NCBI RefSeq assembly: GCF_000568815.1
Contig: NZ_CP007201.1
Span: 1,612,001-1,676,000 of the forward strand
Direction of reading: 5' to 3'
From: Sulfurospirillum multivorans DSM 12446
GTDB taxonomy: Bacteria; Campylobacterota; Campylobacteria; Campylobacterales; Sulfurospirillaceae
DNA: 64,000 bases
Shown here: one piece after another, positions 56,970 to 64,000 of the stretch
Numbering within the stretch: the stretch's first letter is position 1
How the letters are laid out: each line of letters starts with the position of its first letter
Notes under the pieces: generated by a model
Database searches by the model: none
Told to the model about the DNA's origin: nothing
The model's input: only the letters and a program-made list of their open reading frames with translations
Program-made: the position numbers and the translations under genes

Positions 56970-57444
56970 TATAAGAACAACCATCTTGATATGCCTAATT
57001 CCTCTTTTAATCTCAGGTTGCTCCAGAAAAAATGATGCACCTAAAAAAACTGAGCCAACAATTGAATACAAAGTTGTTATGCAAGAAAGGGAGGAGAAAA
57101 AGGTTTATGATCCAGTCATGAGAGATAATTCGCCCACACAGCGTGCGGTGATTGACATGGGAGTCGTTTTAAAAACACGTATTACCTCTTACAAAGACAA
57201 CAATCATGTTTTAAATGAGGAACATAATGTCTTTTTCTTTGCCGTGCAACCTGATTTTGTTGTGACGAATTCATTGCCAAAAGAAAAATCAAAATACAGT
57301 TATCAAGGGCCTATCGTTGATTTTAGTGAATCAAAATTCATTGATCCAGAACAAAAAGTTAACACTGAGAGTCGTGTCTTAGAGCGCGAAGCGGAGTTTG
57401 ATAAAAAAATTGACTCCTTTTTAAACACTCAAAATGGCAAATAA
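56956..57444 (+). CDS. TraV-like C-terminal lipoprotein
   Basis: 162 residues from the ATG at 56956, opening a second lipoprotein signal (LICLIPLLISGC). The central part (VIDMGVVLKTRITSYKDNNH followed by VFFFAVQPDFVV) resembles the C-terminal segment of TraV. With the preceding 78-residue gene it looks like a TraV split over two lipoproteins. The first 50 codons of the longer frame belong to overlap with the upstream gene. Confidence 0.6.
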   Translation: MSKNNIRTTILICLIPLLISGCSRKNDAPKKTEPTIEYKVVMQEREEKKVYDPVMRDNSPTQRAVIDMGVVLKTRITSYKDNNHVLNEEHNVFFFAVQPDFVVTNSLPKEKSKYSYQGPIVDFSESKFIDPEQKVNTESRVLEREAEFDKKIDSFLNTQNGK

Positions 57445-57453
57445 GAGGCGGAC

Positions 57454-58020
57454 ATGGAAGAACTAATGACTAAACTTGATCTCGCTAAAGCCATTGGTGT
57501 ACACAGGACAACAATCACGCATTGGGTTAAAAGCGACAAAATTCATCCTGAACCGAAGCAACAAGGTAAACCACAACTTTTTTCTTATCGTAAAGTCATG
57601 ATGGAATTAGGCAGAGAACCTAAAGAGTTTTATACCTTGATCTACTTAAGTGATGTTACATGTAACGAATTCACACCAGAGGAAGAGTTGCGTTTATTAA
57701 AAAACTTCTGTGTGGGTAATGGTTGGAGATTTAAAATCATCATAGACTCCATACTAAGTGCAAATTCAAATGAGCTCTTTAAAGCATTGCTGAGTGGTTG
57801 CGTAGAGCGAATGATTATCTCATCAATGAGTTCAATTGGATTTGTTGAGTTCAAATATCTCAAATCGCTTTGTGATGAAAAGCTAATACCCATTATTCCC
57901 TTACAACAAATCACAAATGAAACACTTGACTTTTGTAAGCATGCAATTTTGGTAGTAAAAAAACTTGCTGGTACCAATGAAGAAATCCTAGAGGACATAA
58001 GAAATGAATTCTGTAAATAG
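57454..58020 (+). CDS. IS607 TnpA-like MerR-HTH protein with degenerate serine-recombinase domain
   Basis: 188 residues: MerR-like HTH (TKLDLAKAIGVHRTTITHWV, residues 5-24, plus wing to about 50), then a resolvase-like domain. Aligning to the IS607 pattern YARVSS, this protein has YLSDVT, so the Ser nucleophile and neighbouring Arg are lost; the later DRLARFGF-type motif reads SMSSIGFVEF. Helix FKALLSGCVERMIISS and the LCDEKLIPIIPL end are clearly of the fold. No transposon ends seen. Likely a domesticated DNA-binding protein of the tra operon; contains the only TACATGTA of the element (57655). Confidence 0.75.
   Translation: MEELMTKLDLAKAIGVHRTTITHWVKSDKIHPEPKQQGKPQLFSYRKVMMELGREPKEFYTLIYLSDVTCNEFTPEEELRLLKNFCVGNGWRFKIIIDSILSANSNELFKALLSGCVERMIISSMSSIGFVEFKYLKSLCDEKLIPIIPLQQITNETLDFCKHAILVVKKLAGTNEEILEDIRNEFCK
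57655..57666. repeat. Single TACATGTA palindrome in the element
   Basis: GTTACATGTAAC, in frame in the IS607-like gene. Only one copy was found after 49.6 kb. Confidence 0.8.
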
Positions 58021-58498
58021 AGCGTTCAAATTCCTAATTACCGCCCTTCTCTTTTGGTTGTTAATAAATTTATTTATTGCGGCACACTCACCATTGATCC
58101 CGAGTATTACAAAATTACTTGCACATGTACCAATGGAGCTCCTCATGTTTGTCACATTAGGTATTAGCGCAATTCATTATATTAATGAAGATACCTTTCA
58201 AACACTCATTAGTGCTATAAATTTGAAGAATCGTAAATCGATGAAACAATCGCTACCTATTCTAAAAAATCTTCCCAAAAAAGACAAAGTATTAATGGTC
58301 GCATTGATCACCTATATTGTGGCTCTTTTACTGACAACAGGGGCGTTGCTTTCAGTTTTTTTCTCACTTAGAAATACTTTTTTTATGTGGGTTTTTTATG
58401 TGTTATCACTTGCAGTTATTTCACTGGTCATCAAAAAAATAATCGCTTCTTGGGCAGACCACTATCTCAATTTTCCAGAGACAATGAGGAGTAAATAA
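58004..58498 (+). CDS. Small membrane protein upstream of traG
   Basis: 164 residues, four hydrophobic segments (about 9-28, 42-60, 101-121, 124-143), basic cytoplasmic loop between (KNRKSMKQSLPILKNLPKKDK). No family recognised. Overlaps the IS607-like gene by 17 bp and shares TAATG with traG. Confidence 0.6.
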   Translation: MNSVNRAFKFLITALLFWLLINLFIAAHSPLIPSITKLLAHVPMELLMFVTLGISAIHYINEDTFQTLISAINLKNRKSMKQSLPILKNLPKKDKVLMVALITYIVALLLTTGALLSVFFSLRNTFFMWVFYVLSLAVISLVIKKIIASWADHYLNFPETMRSK

Positions 58499-61400
58499 TG
58501 TTGATGAAATTTGCCATTTTGGTTTCACTTTTTATTGTAAATGCAAGTGCTTACACCATTGATACTTCAAGCACTTCGGTGTACCGAAAAGATTTTGGTA
58601 TTTTTGTCTATGGGGATATTGAAAGTATAGAAAACGCATTTATTTTAATTCAAGCTGTTTCAACCAGTAGCAAGCTACAAACGATTATTGCCCTTTTTAT
58701 GCTTTTTTTCTTGCCTTACACTGCCTATAAAATGAGTTCCTCTGGAACATTTAAACCATTGTTCACAAATTTAACCTATGTAACAGCAAGCATCCTTACT
58801 ATGTCAACGGCTACAGTTCCATCTGCTTCCATGCACATAGAAGATTTACGGACAGAAACGATCTACGCTGGATTACCTGCGCAAACATACGCGAAGATTG
58901 ATAATATCCCCTATCCTATTGCATTAGTGACCAGTACGGTCTCAACAATAACTGATAGCTTAATGATACTCTATGAAGATGCAACAGCATTATTAAAACC
59001 TGATTTGGCTAGTGCTTCATCTACAGCTATTGGATCAGGCAATGCAATTAATGACCTTATAAAAATTTTACAATTTAGCTCATTTGATAGATCGAATGAT
59101 GAAGCCACAAATCTCTTTGTACGCTCCTTCACTGCCTATGTGGAACAATGTGGTTTAAAGCAAGCATTGAATGTTAACCCAGATCTTGTCATCAATTTTA
59201 AAAACCCATCAAAGGATCTTTTTAAATCAATTGATCCATCAAGTTTAGGTATTACAGGAAGTTCTTATACACTCAGTTTCATCGACTCAATAAATGGTGA
59301 AAAAAGCTATCAATGCGATGTTTTTTGGAATAATAATGTCATTTCTCATTACTCGACCATTGCCGCAAAATTAAAAGAAAGGCTAAGTAAAGTTCTAACT
59401 GGGAACCTTAATTCACCTGATGTTGTACACTCCTATTTAACGCTTGGTGGAACAATCAACGATACTGTTATCTCCAGTGAGATTGGCAAGATGGATGCCT
59501 TCATCATCAATGCCGCATCAAGAGCACCTTTAAGTAAAGCATTTGCCAATACTGCAATCGATATGTCTTCAGGTCAAGATTTAGCGAATAGAATCACAGC
59601 AGGAGCATCGTTGGCTGAAATGCAAATGCAAGGTGCAGGACAGATGAAATGGGTATCTGAAGTCTTGCCTTTTGGGTACCACTACATGTTAGGAATCATT
59701 TACTCAATATCCATGTTAGTGATGATAGTGGCTACAGCATTTGGATATGAAAAAGGTTTTGTCATTTGGAAAAACTTCACAAAAGGTCTTACAACCTATG
59801 AATTCATCAAAATATCGCTCGTACTTGTAAATTCAAGTGTCAATCAATATACCTCAAAACATGCCGCGGATTTTATAGCTTCACTCGGATCAAACCCTGC
59901 GACAGTAGATTCAATTCCTTATTACTACAACTATATGGCAACGATGTCAGGTGTAGCAGGTACACTTGGAGTAATTGCCATTTTATCAATCCCTGCAATG
60001 GTATTTAGCGGTGAAGTATCTATGGCAATGAGCGCATTAGGTTCAATCGCGGGTAAATACAAAGGTAATGATACAAGAACAGCACAGGAAGTCACTGCTG
60101 AACAAAAATCAAAACAAGAAGCTTATGAGCGAGAACTCCAAGATCAAGCGATGCTTGATCATTTAGGCATATCGGCACCCGCAGGTATGGGAGCCTCTGA
60201 GTTTTACAGCATGTACAAAAAAGGTGCAGAAGTCGCAAATTCAAGTTGGGGTGCTCAGCGAATGGGTACTAATGCCTTAGCTGATGCGGGTTTAGCTATT
60301 AAAGGTCAAACCATGCAAGGCATCAGTGCAGGGGCAACATTAGGAACACACACCGCGATGGGTGAGTTTGTATCATCGGGTGTATCAGGCGGTTTACGTC
60401 ACTCAGGTGGCATTAAAGGAGAGGGAAACGCTCTAGCAGACTTTGGAGAAGATTCGATAATGCTTTCAGCAGAGTTGGGAGCATATACGCAAAGTGCAGA
60501 GGGTGTCAAAATGACAGAGGGGCGAGTTAATGCAGGTCTTGCGAATGGCTCGGATGGAAGATTAACCTCAAAAGCTCTCAAAAGCATGGGTAGACGAGCA
60601 GGGTTTGACTCCGCAAATTTAGCGGCTATGGCAGATGCAAAATATACTGATAAAAATGGTAATGCGCTAACGGATGAAGATGCCTTTGCACTCAGAGGTA
60701 AAGCCGCCGCAGGACAATCCGCAGAAATGCCGATAAAAGATGCCGCTTACATCAAAACTGCCATGGATTCGAGTGGAGGATTGAATCACAAATACGCTTC
60801 AGGTCTCGGAACATCAGAAGAAGCAAAATTTGCTTCGGTCAAAGGGGTCGGTGCGCTTTCAAGTGCGAATCAAGATAGGTATGTCAAAGCTTCAGAGAAT
60901 GCATCTACTATTAAAGCAGCTCAAACCATTGGTGATACTGAAGGACAGATGAAGCAGTATGGTGATGAAGCCAAAAAAGCAGGAAAAGAGCTCGCTGATG
61001 TTATTCGTGATGTTGCTAATACCGTTGCACAAGGTAAAACAGCATCAACATTTGGGTCAATTGAAGGTGCTGGTGGAGCACAAGGTTATATTGATACATC
61101 AAGACGAAAAGCATCTGCTGATATGAGTGCGCTTACCACGACAATGAGTACTGCGGATAAGGAATATGTAGGTGGATATGAAGCTTTTGTAAAAGACAGC
61201 GCAATGGTAAGCGCTGAACAAAGTGTTGGTAATGTTGGTGGTCTATTAAATACTCCAAAAGAGCATAGAGCAAGTTTCATTCAAAAAGCATTAGAAAAAG
61301 CAGAAAAAGATGGCAGGTATGACGAGGTTAGATCAGATTTCGAGAGAGCTGGATTAGTGGACAAAAATGGTGTTGCAAATCCTGATAACTGGATTAGTGG

Positions 61401-62985
61401 CACTTCATTTCTCAAAGCAAACAATATGAACGCTCATAATGCACTTGTTGCTGGCGGCATGGTGTTTTCAGGGGCATTAGGCGAAAACGCAAGTGTTCAA
61501 GCTTCTTCATTGAGTAGCTTGACGTCAGGGGATAAAACTACCGTAGATAATCAGAGTATTGAAAAAGGTGGTGCAATCTATGACATAAGCAGTGATAAGT
61601 TGCAAAAAGTCATAGCATTTAATATGCACCAACAAGCTCACAGTGGAAAACAAATATCTTACGATAAAGCAACTGGTAAATTTAATATGCCAGATAAAGA
61701 AACTGCGCAAGAATTTGCAGATTTCACAGGAGATGCAAATTTAATTAAAAATACTAGACAAAATGCGTTAGATGAAACGTTAGCGGAAGTAGCTGATTTC
61801 TTAGGTGTAAGTCCAACTGGGATTGTTGCAGGAGTGGGTGGAACAGCTGTTGGATTAGGGGGAATAGCCCTAGGAAGGCAATTAGGGCTATCTGGCAAAA
61901 AATCTGAAATAAATAAAGCTGGAGATAAAACAAAACAATCCAAAACCAATGATGTAGATTCCCAACATGGTGGCTCCTTTCACGATGATATAAAAAATTA
62001 TACCGAAGAATATGGTGCAAGTAAAGAGCTTTTTGACAAAGAATCACGAAATTTGGATGATTTAAAAGGACAAAGAGGACGCATTGATGATGACCATCCA
62101 AGAGCGCATAAATTAGATGAGCAAATTGCTGAGAGTGAAAAACGTATGGGTGAGCATAAAAATGACATGGAAATTGCAGATAGGAATGTAAAGGCAACTA
62201 AACATCTTGCAACCCAAGATATTCATGCAAAAGCATCTCACTCTAAATTCGGGTTTTTAGGTCAGGCGTTAACCTCTATTGCTGCTTCAGTTGGTATTGC
62301 AAATGCAGGTGAATTTGGAGAAACACTCGAAAACACAATGAATGCCATAGATCCTATGAGCAATTTATTAATTGGTCAGCCTCTTGGTGCAGGGAGTGAC
62401 ACTTTTAAACCTATGAGCGCTCAAAGACAAGATATAAAAAATATTCCAGTTATGACCTTAAATGCCGCACAAAATGATTCAGGACTTGCTCCAGCAATTG
62501 ATGAATATAACAGTCAACAAAACGTATCAGCATTGCAAAAAATGCAACCAAACACTATCGCAACCATGCAAACAAGAGGCGGAGAAATGAGTTTAATGAA
62601 AAACTCTAAATCAGGCAATTTAGATATCCATTTACCAGGGCAGTCTTTTGCTGAAAACACAGGTATCCCCTACTCTAACTTTCAAGATTTTATGAGTAAT
62701 CCTGCACAAGCTCAACAATTTGCACAAATGGCCGCAAAAAGCAACTTTGATGGACAAAGTGGTGGTGGTGTAGCAAGTGCTACGGATATGGAACAACTTA
62801 AAAATGAAATGAACACAAATTTTCAACGTAGCACCGTGCAAACAATGAATTTACGTTCTAGCACTTCAACGTCTGCTATGGAAATTGAAAATACACGCGA
62901 AATTATTGAAGACCAATTAACTTCGTCCATTGATTCAATTGAAGAGACATTGGAAGACGTTCAAAAACGCTTAGAAAGGCGGTAA
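58498..62985 (+). CDS. traG: TraG-like mating-pair stabilisation protein
   Basis: 1495 residues. Signal-like N-terminus (LMKFAILVSLFIVNASAYTI), several membrane segments up to about residue 530 (among them HYMLGIIYSISMLVMIVATA and TLGVIAILSIPAMVF), then a very long Ala/Gly/Ser/Lys-rich hydrophilic part with coiled-coil propensity. TraG N-termini take part in pilus assembly and entry exclusion; the C-terminus stabilises mating pairs. It is longer than F TraG (about 940). Confidence 0.8.
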   Translation: MLMKFAILVSLFIVNASAYTIDTSSTSVYRKDFGIFVYGDIESIENAFILIQAVSTSSKLQTIIALFMLFFLPYTAYKMSSSGTFKPLFTNLTYVTASILTMSTATVPSASMHIEDLRTETIYAGLPAQTYAKIDNIPYPIALVTSTVSTITDSLMILYEDATALLKPDLASASSTAIGSGNAINDLIKILQFSSFDRSNDEATNLFVRSFTAYVEQCGLKQALNVNPDLVINFKNPSKDLFKSIDPSSLGITGSSYTLSFIDSINGEKSYQCDVFWNNNVISHYSTIAAKLKERLSKVLTGNLNSPDVVHSYLTLGGTINDTVISSEIGKMDAFIINAASRAPLSKAFANTAIDMSSGQDLANRITAGASLAEMQMQGAGQMKWVSEVLPFGYHYMLGIIYSISMLVMIVATAFGYEKGFVIWKNFTKGLTTYEFIKISLVLVNSSVNQYTSKHAADFIASLGSNPATVDSIPYYYNYMATMSGVAGTLGVIAILSIPAMVFSGEVSMAMSALGSIAGKYKGNDTRTAQEVTAEQKSKQEAYERELQDQAMLDHLGISAPAGMGASEFYSMYKKGAEVANSSWGAQRMGTNALADAGLAIKGQTMQGISAGATLGTHTAMGEFVSSGVSGGLRHSGGIKGEGNALADFGEDSIMLSAELGAYTQSAEGVKMTEGRVNAGLANGSDGRLTSKALKSMGRRAGFDSANLAAMADAKYTDKNGNALTDEDAFALRGKAAAGQSAEMPIKDAAYIKTAMDSSGGLNHKYASGLGTSEEAKFASVKGVGALSSANQDRYVKASENASTIKAAQTIGDTEGQMKQYGDEAKKAGKELADVIRDVANTVAQGKTASTFGSIEGAGGAQGYIDTSRRKASADMSALTTTMSTADKEYVGGYEAFVKDSAMVSAEQSVGNVGGLLNTPKEHRASFIQKALEKAEKDGRYDEVRSDFERAGLVDKNGVANPDNWISGTSFLKANNMNAHNALVAGGMVFSGALGENASVQASSLSSLTSGDKTTVDNQSIEKGGAIYDISSDKLQKVIAFNMHQQAHSGKQISYDKATGKFNMPDKETAQEFADFTGDANLIKNTRQNALDETLAEVADFLGVSPTGIVAGVGGTAVGLGGIALGRQLGLSGKKSEINKAGDKTKQSKTNDVDSQHGGSFHDDIKNYTEEYGASKELFDKESRNLDDLKGQRGRIDDDHPRAHKLDEQIAESEKRMGEHKNDMEIADRNVKATKHLATQDIHAKASHSKFGFLGQALTSIAASVGIANAGEFGETLENTMNAIDPMSNLLIGQPLGAGSDTFKPMSAQRQDIKNIPVMTLNAAQNDSGLAPAIDEYNSQQNVSALQKMQPNTIATMQTRGGEMSLMKNSKSGNLDIHLPGQSFAENTGIPYSNFQDFMSNPAQAQQFAQMAAKSNFDGQSGGGVASATDMEQLKNEMNTNFQRSTVQTMNLRSSTSTSAMEIENTREIIEDQLTSSIDSIEETLEDVQKRLERR

Positions 62986-62999
62986 AAATTCACAATCTA

Positions 63000-63022
63000 A
63001 GGGTAGAACATACTTCTACCCT
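63000..63022 (+). terminator. Hairpin after traG
   Basis: AGGGTAGAA (63000-63008) pairs with TTCTACCCT (63014-63022) around CATAC, a perfect 9-bp stem shortly after the traG stop. No T-run follows, so it may terminate poorly or protect mRNA. Confidence 0.55.
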
Positions 63023-63070
63023 ACTTTGACGGAAAACGCTTTATTTTAAGCGAATTTAATTTAATGAAAT

Positions 63071-63105
63071 TCAATAGAGCAGACACCTTGTGTACTCTCT
63101 ATTGA
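63071..63105 (+). other. Nested stem-loop upstream of the replication gene
   Basis: TCAATAGAG (63071-63079) pairs with CTCTATTGA (63097-63105); inside lies ACAC-CTT-GTGT (63083-63093). A composite hairpin in the gap between traG and the replication gene. Confidence 0.6.
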
Positions 63106-63142
63106 GTTTCCTTGTGTAACTCAAAAAAAACAATATGCCTTT

Positions 63143-63197
63143 ATATGAGGACAAACCGCATTAATGCCCTTTTTTGGGTTTGTCCTTGTCCTCATAT
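63143..63197 (+). promoter_or_regulatory. Mutually exclusive inverted repeats ahead of the replication gene
   Basis: ATATGAGGACAA (63143-63154) is the perfect complement of TTGTCCTCATAT (63186-63197). The overlapping GGACAAACC (63149-63157) can instead pair with GGTTTGTCC (63177-63185). Only one pairing can form at a time, 19 bp before the start codon at 63216. This layout suits copy-number or translational control; the function is inference. Confidence 0.6.
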
Positions 63198-63215
63198 GAA
63201 GCAAAAAGGGCAAAA

Positions 63216-63815
63216 ATGAAATCAAATATGTGTATTCCTTGGTTCAAATTAAACCAAGATTTTTTTAAAGATCGTTTATCCCAAAAAATGCTTTTACAAG
63301 ATAACGGGCATGAAATGATGTGTTCATATCTACAAATGCTCATTCTTTCAGGTAAAAATGATGGAGAAATTCATGTTGACATTGAAGAATTATCAATATC
63401 TGAACATCTTACTATTGCACTTGATACACAAAGTGAAGTAATTGACAAGTTGCTTTTATTCTTAAATAACAATCATGCTATCAAATATGTAAATGATGTA
63501 TGTATTGAAATGACACTATATAAAGATTGTTTAAAATCTGGCTCTGAATCCCTTCATCGAGTGCGTAAACACAGGACAATAAAACAAAAAAAACATAGTA
63601 ACGTTACTGAAACGTTACGTAACGTTACGTCAACAGATTGTAACGTTACAGATGAAGCAAATGCCCTAAATACCGAACTTGATGTCAATAGTCCAATTAG
63701 TGAAGATAATCAGTACTCTACTCCTGAATGTAACGTTACTGAAACGTTACATAGCCCAATATTACCAATCATTGAAGTTATTTATGAAACCCCTAATGAG
63801 GAGAAAGGCAAATGA
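63216..63815 (+). CDS. Phage/plasmid replisome-organiser-like replication protein
   Basis: 199 residues from the ATG at 63216 with AAGGG upstream. The first 120 residues (CIPWFKLNQDFFKDRLSQKM, MCSYLQMLILSGKNDGEI, TLYKDC) resemble the N-terminal domain of phage replisome organisers and Lin1244-like proteins. The rest is a low-complexity linker that reads NVTETL twice, encoded by iteron-like palindromes, so protein and DNA repeat coincide. Overlaps the next gene by 4 bp. Confidence 0.65.
   Translation: MKSNMCIPWFKLNQDFFKDRLSQKMLLQDNGHEMMCSYLQMLILSGKNDGEIHVDIEELSISEHLTIALDTQSEVIDKLLLFLNNNHAIKYVNDVCIEMTLYKDCLKSGSESLHRVRKHRTIKQKKHSNVTETLRNVTSTDCNVTDEANALNTELDVNSPISEDNQYSTPECNVTETLHSPILPIIEVIYETPNEEKGK
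63598..63750. repeat. Iteron-like GTAACGTTAC palindromes inside the replication gene
   Basis: GTAACGTTAC occurs at 63598-63607, 63619-63628, 63640-63649 and 63730-63739; AAACGTTAC occurs at 63610-63618 and 63742-63750. The 21-bp block at 63598-63618 is repeated exactly at 63730-63750. Such clusters inside initiator genes commonly mark replication origins. Confidence 0.8.
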
Positions 63816-64000
63816 AAGAAGGTTATTATTTCCCACATTTTCAAGATGCAAGAAGAGACATTAAAATTTTACGCTTAAGGCGTGACCTTGGTATTGAAGG
63901 ATATGGAATTTATTTCATGTTGCTTGAGATACTTCGTGAACAACCTGATTTTAAATTTCCGATCTCTGATATAGGGATTCTTGTGAGCGAACTACAAACT
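63812..64000 (+). CDS. Lin1244/DUF4373-type replication protein (N-terminal part)
   Basis: 63 codons to the window edge. MKEGYYFPHFQDARRDIKIL followed by YGIYFMLLEILREQPDFKFP is the typical N-terminus of Lin1244/Lin1753-like proteins that work in phage or plasmid replication. Overlaps the previous gene (ATGA). Confidence 0.8.
   Translation, partial: MKEGYYFPHFQDARRDIKILRLRRDLGIEGYGIYFMLLEILREQPDFKFPISDIGILVSELQT

Larger units (their letters stand above)
49736..64000. mobile_element. Integrative conjugative element (left part)
   Basis: From about 49.8 kb all genes are on the plus strand, AT-rich, tightly coupled, and include an F-type mating-pair operon and phage/plasmid replication proteins. 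The chromosome-typical TACATGTA palindrome drops from 34 copies in 49.6 kb to one in 14.3 kb. Insertion at a tRNA is not seen; a dif-like repeat at the left end suggests Xer-site integration. The right end, relaxase and coupling protein lie outside the window. An integrated plasmid is an equivalent description. Confidence 0.75.

Noticed and set aside
57454-58020. Active IS607 insertion sequence
   Set aside because: No TnpB partner or ends are visible, the catalytic residues are missing, and the gene overlaps operon neighbours.
47000-64000. CRISPR array or cas genes
   Set aside because: No regularly spaced direct repeats; the GTAACGTTAC cluster is irregular and inside a coding frame.

Overview
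The window reads as a chromosomal segment of a campylobacterotal (epsilonproteobacterial) bacterium, most like Sulfurospirillum. The evidence is gene content rather than a database match: an XerH-type single tyrosine recombinase, a BioV-type biotin esterase, a stand-alone TrkA-like protein of the COG3400 kind, a two-subunit class I fumarase beside a DcuB carrier, and a nickel-pincer (lar) operon. A sharp change occurs near 49.6-49.9 kb, where dense, compact chromosome gives way to AT-rich DNA carrying an F-type conjugation (tra) operon and phage/plasmid-type replication genes.

Region by region. 1-4.1 kb: moeA (partial) and murA, a large degenerate receiver/GGDEF/PilZ protein, and two small envelope proteins. 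4.3-7.8 kb: an operon of a DUF134 regulator, a zinc-ribbon protein, two MinD/Mrp-type ATPases with 2[4Fe-4S] insertions and two NifX-like metal-cluster proteins, resembling the sulfate-reducer orange-protein type of cluster. 7.9-15.1 kb: larA-larC-larE-larB, then dcuB with the fumarase subunits, which together suggest 2-hydroxyacid/C4-dicarboxylate metabolism. 15.3-20.9 kb: a sensor kinase/response regulator pair, an MFS carrier, sixA and a CorA-like gene broken by one in-frame TAG. 20.8-30.9 kb: xerH, tgt, a K+-related protein, aroB, an MscS channel, mtaB, an FtsH-like ATPase without its zinc-protease motif, bioV and a thioredoxin-like protein. 31-49.6 kb: an AT-rich orphan with an RN-x3-H motif, a small oxidoreductase set with a WYL regulator, poxB, tRNA-Gln(CTG), glsA, hemJ, a TetR-controlled RND efflux operon and a cytoplasmic FIST chemoreceptor.

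49.7-64 kb: a putative integrative conjugative element. It opens beside a dif-like inverted repeat (49736-49763) and continues with an operon of poorly known proteins (HD domain, YdjM-like, membrane proteins), then TraA, TraL, TraE, TraK, TraB, a TraV that looks split into two lipoproteins, an IS607-transposase-like protein lacking the catalytic residues, TraG, and two Lin1244-type replication proteins. The first of these genes carries iteron-like GTAACGTTAC palindromes. Relaxase, coupling protein, TraC and TraU/W/N/F/H are not in the window.

The most unusual signal is a dispersed 12-bp palindrome, TTTACATGTAAA. I count 34 copies of its core TACATGTA before 49.6 kb, against one or two expected by chance, and only one copy in the 14 kb element. 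It lies in coding and intergenic DNA alike, on both sides of operons and often exactly at convergent gene ends, which argues for a chromosome-wide role and not a local operator.
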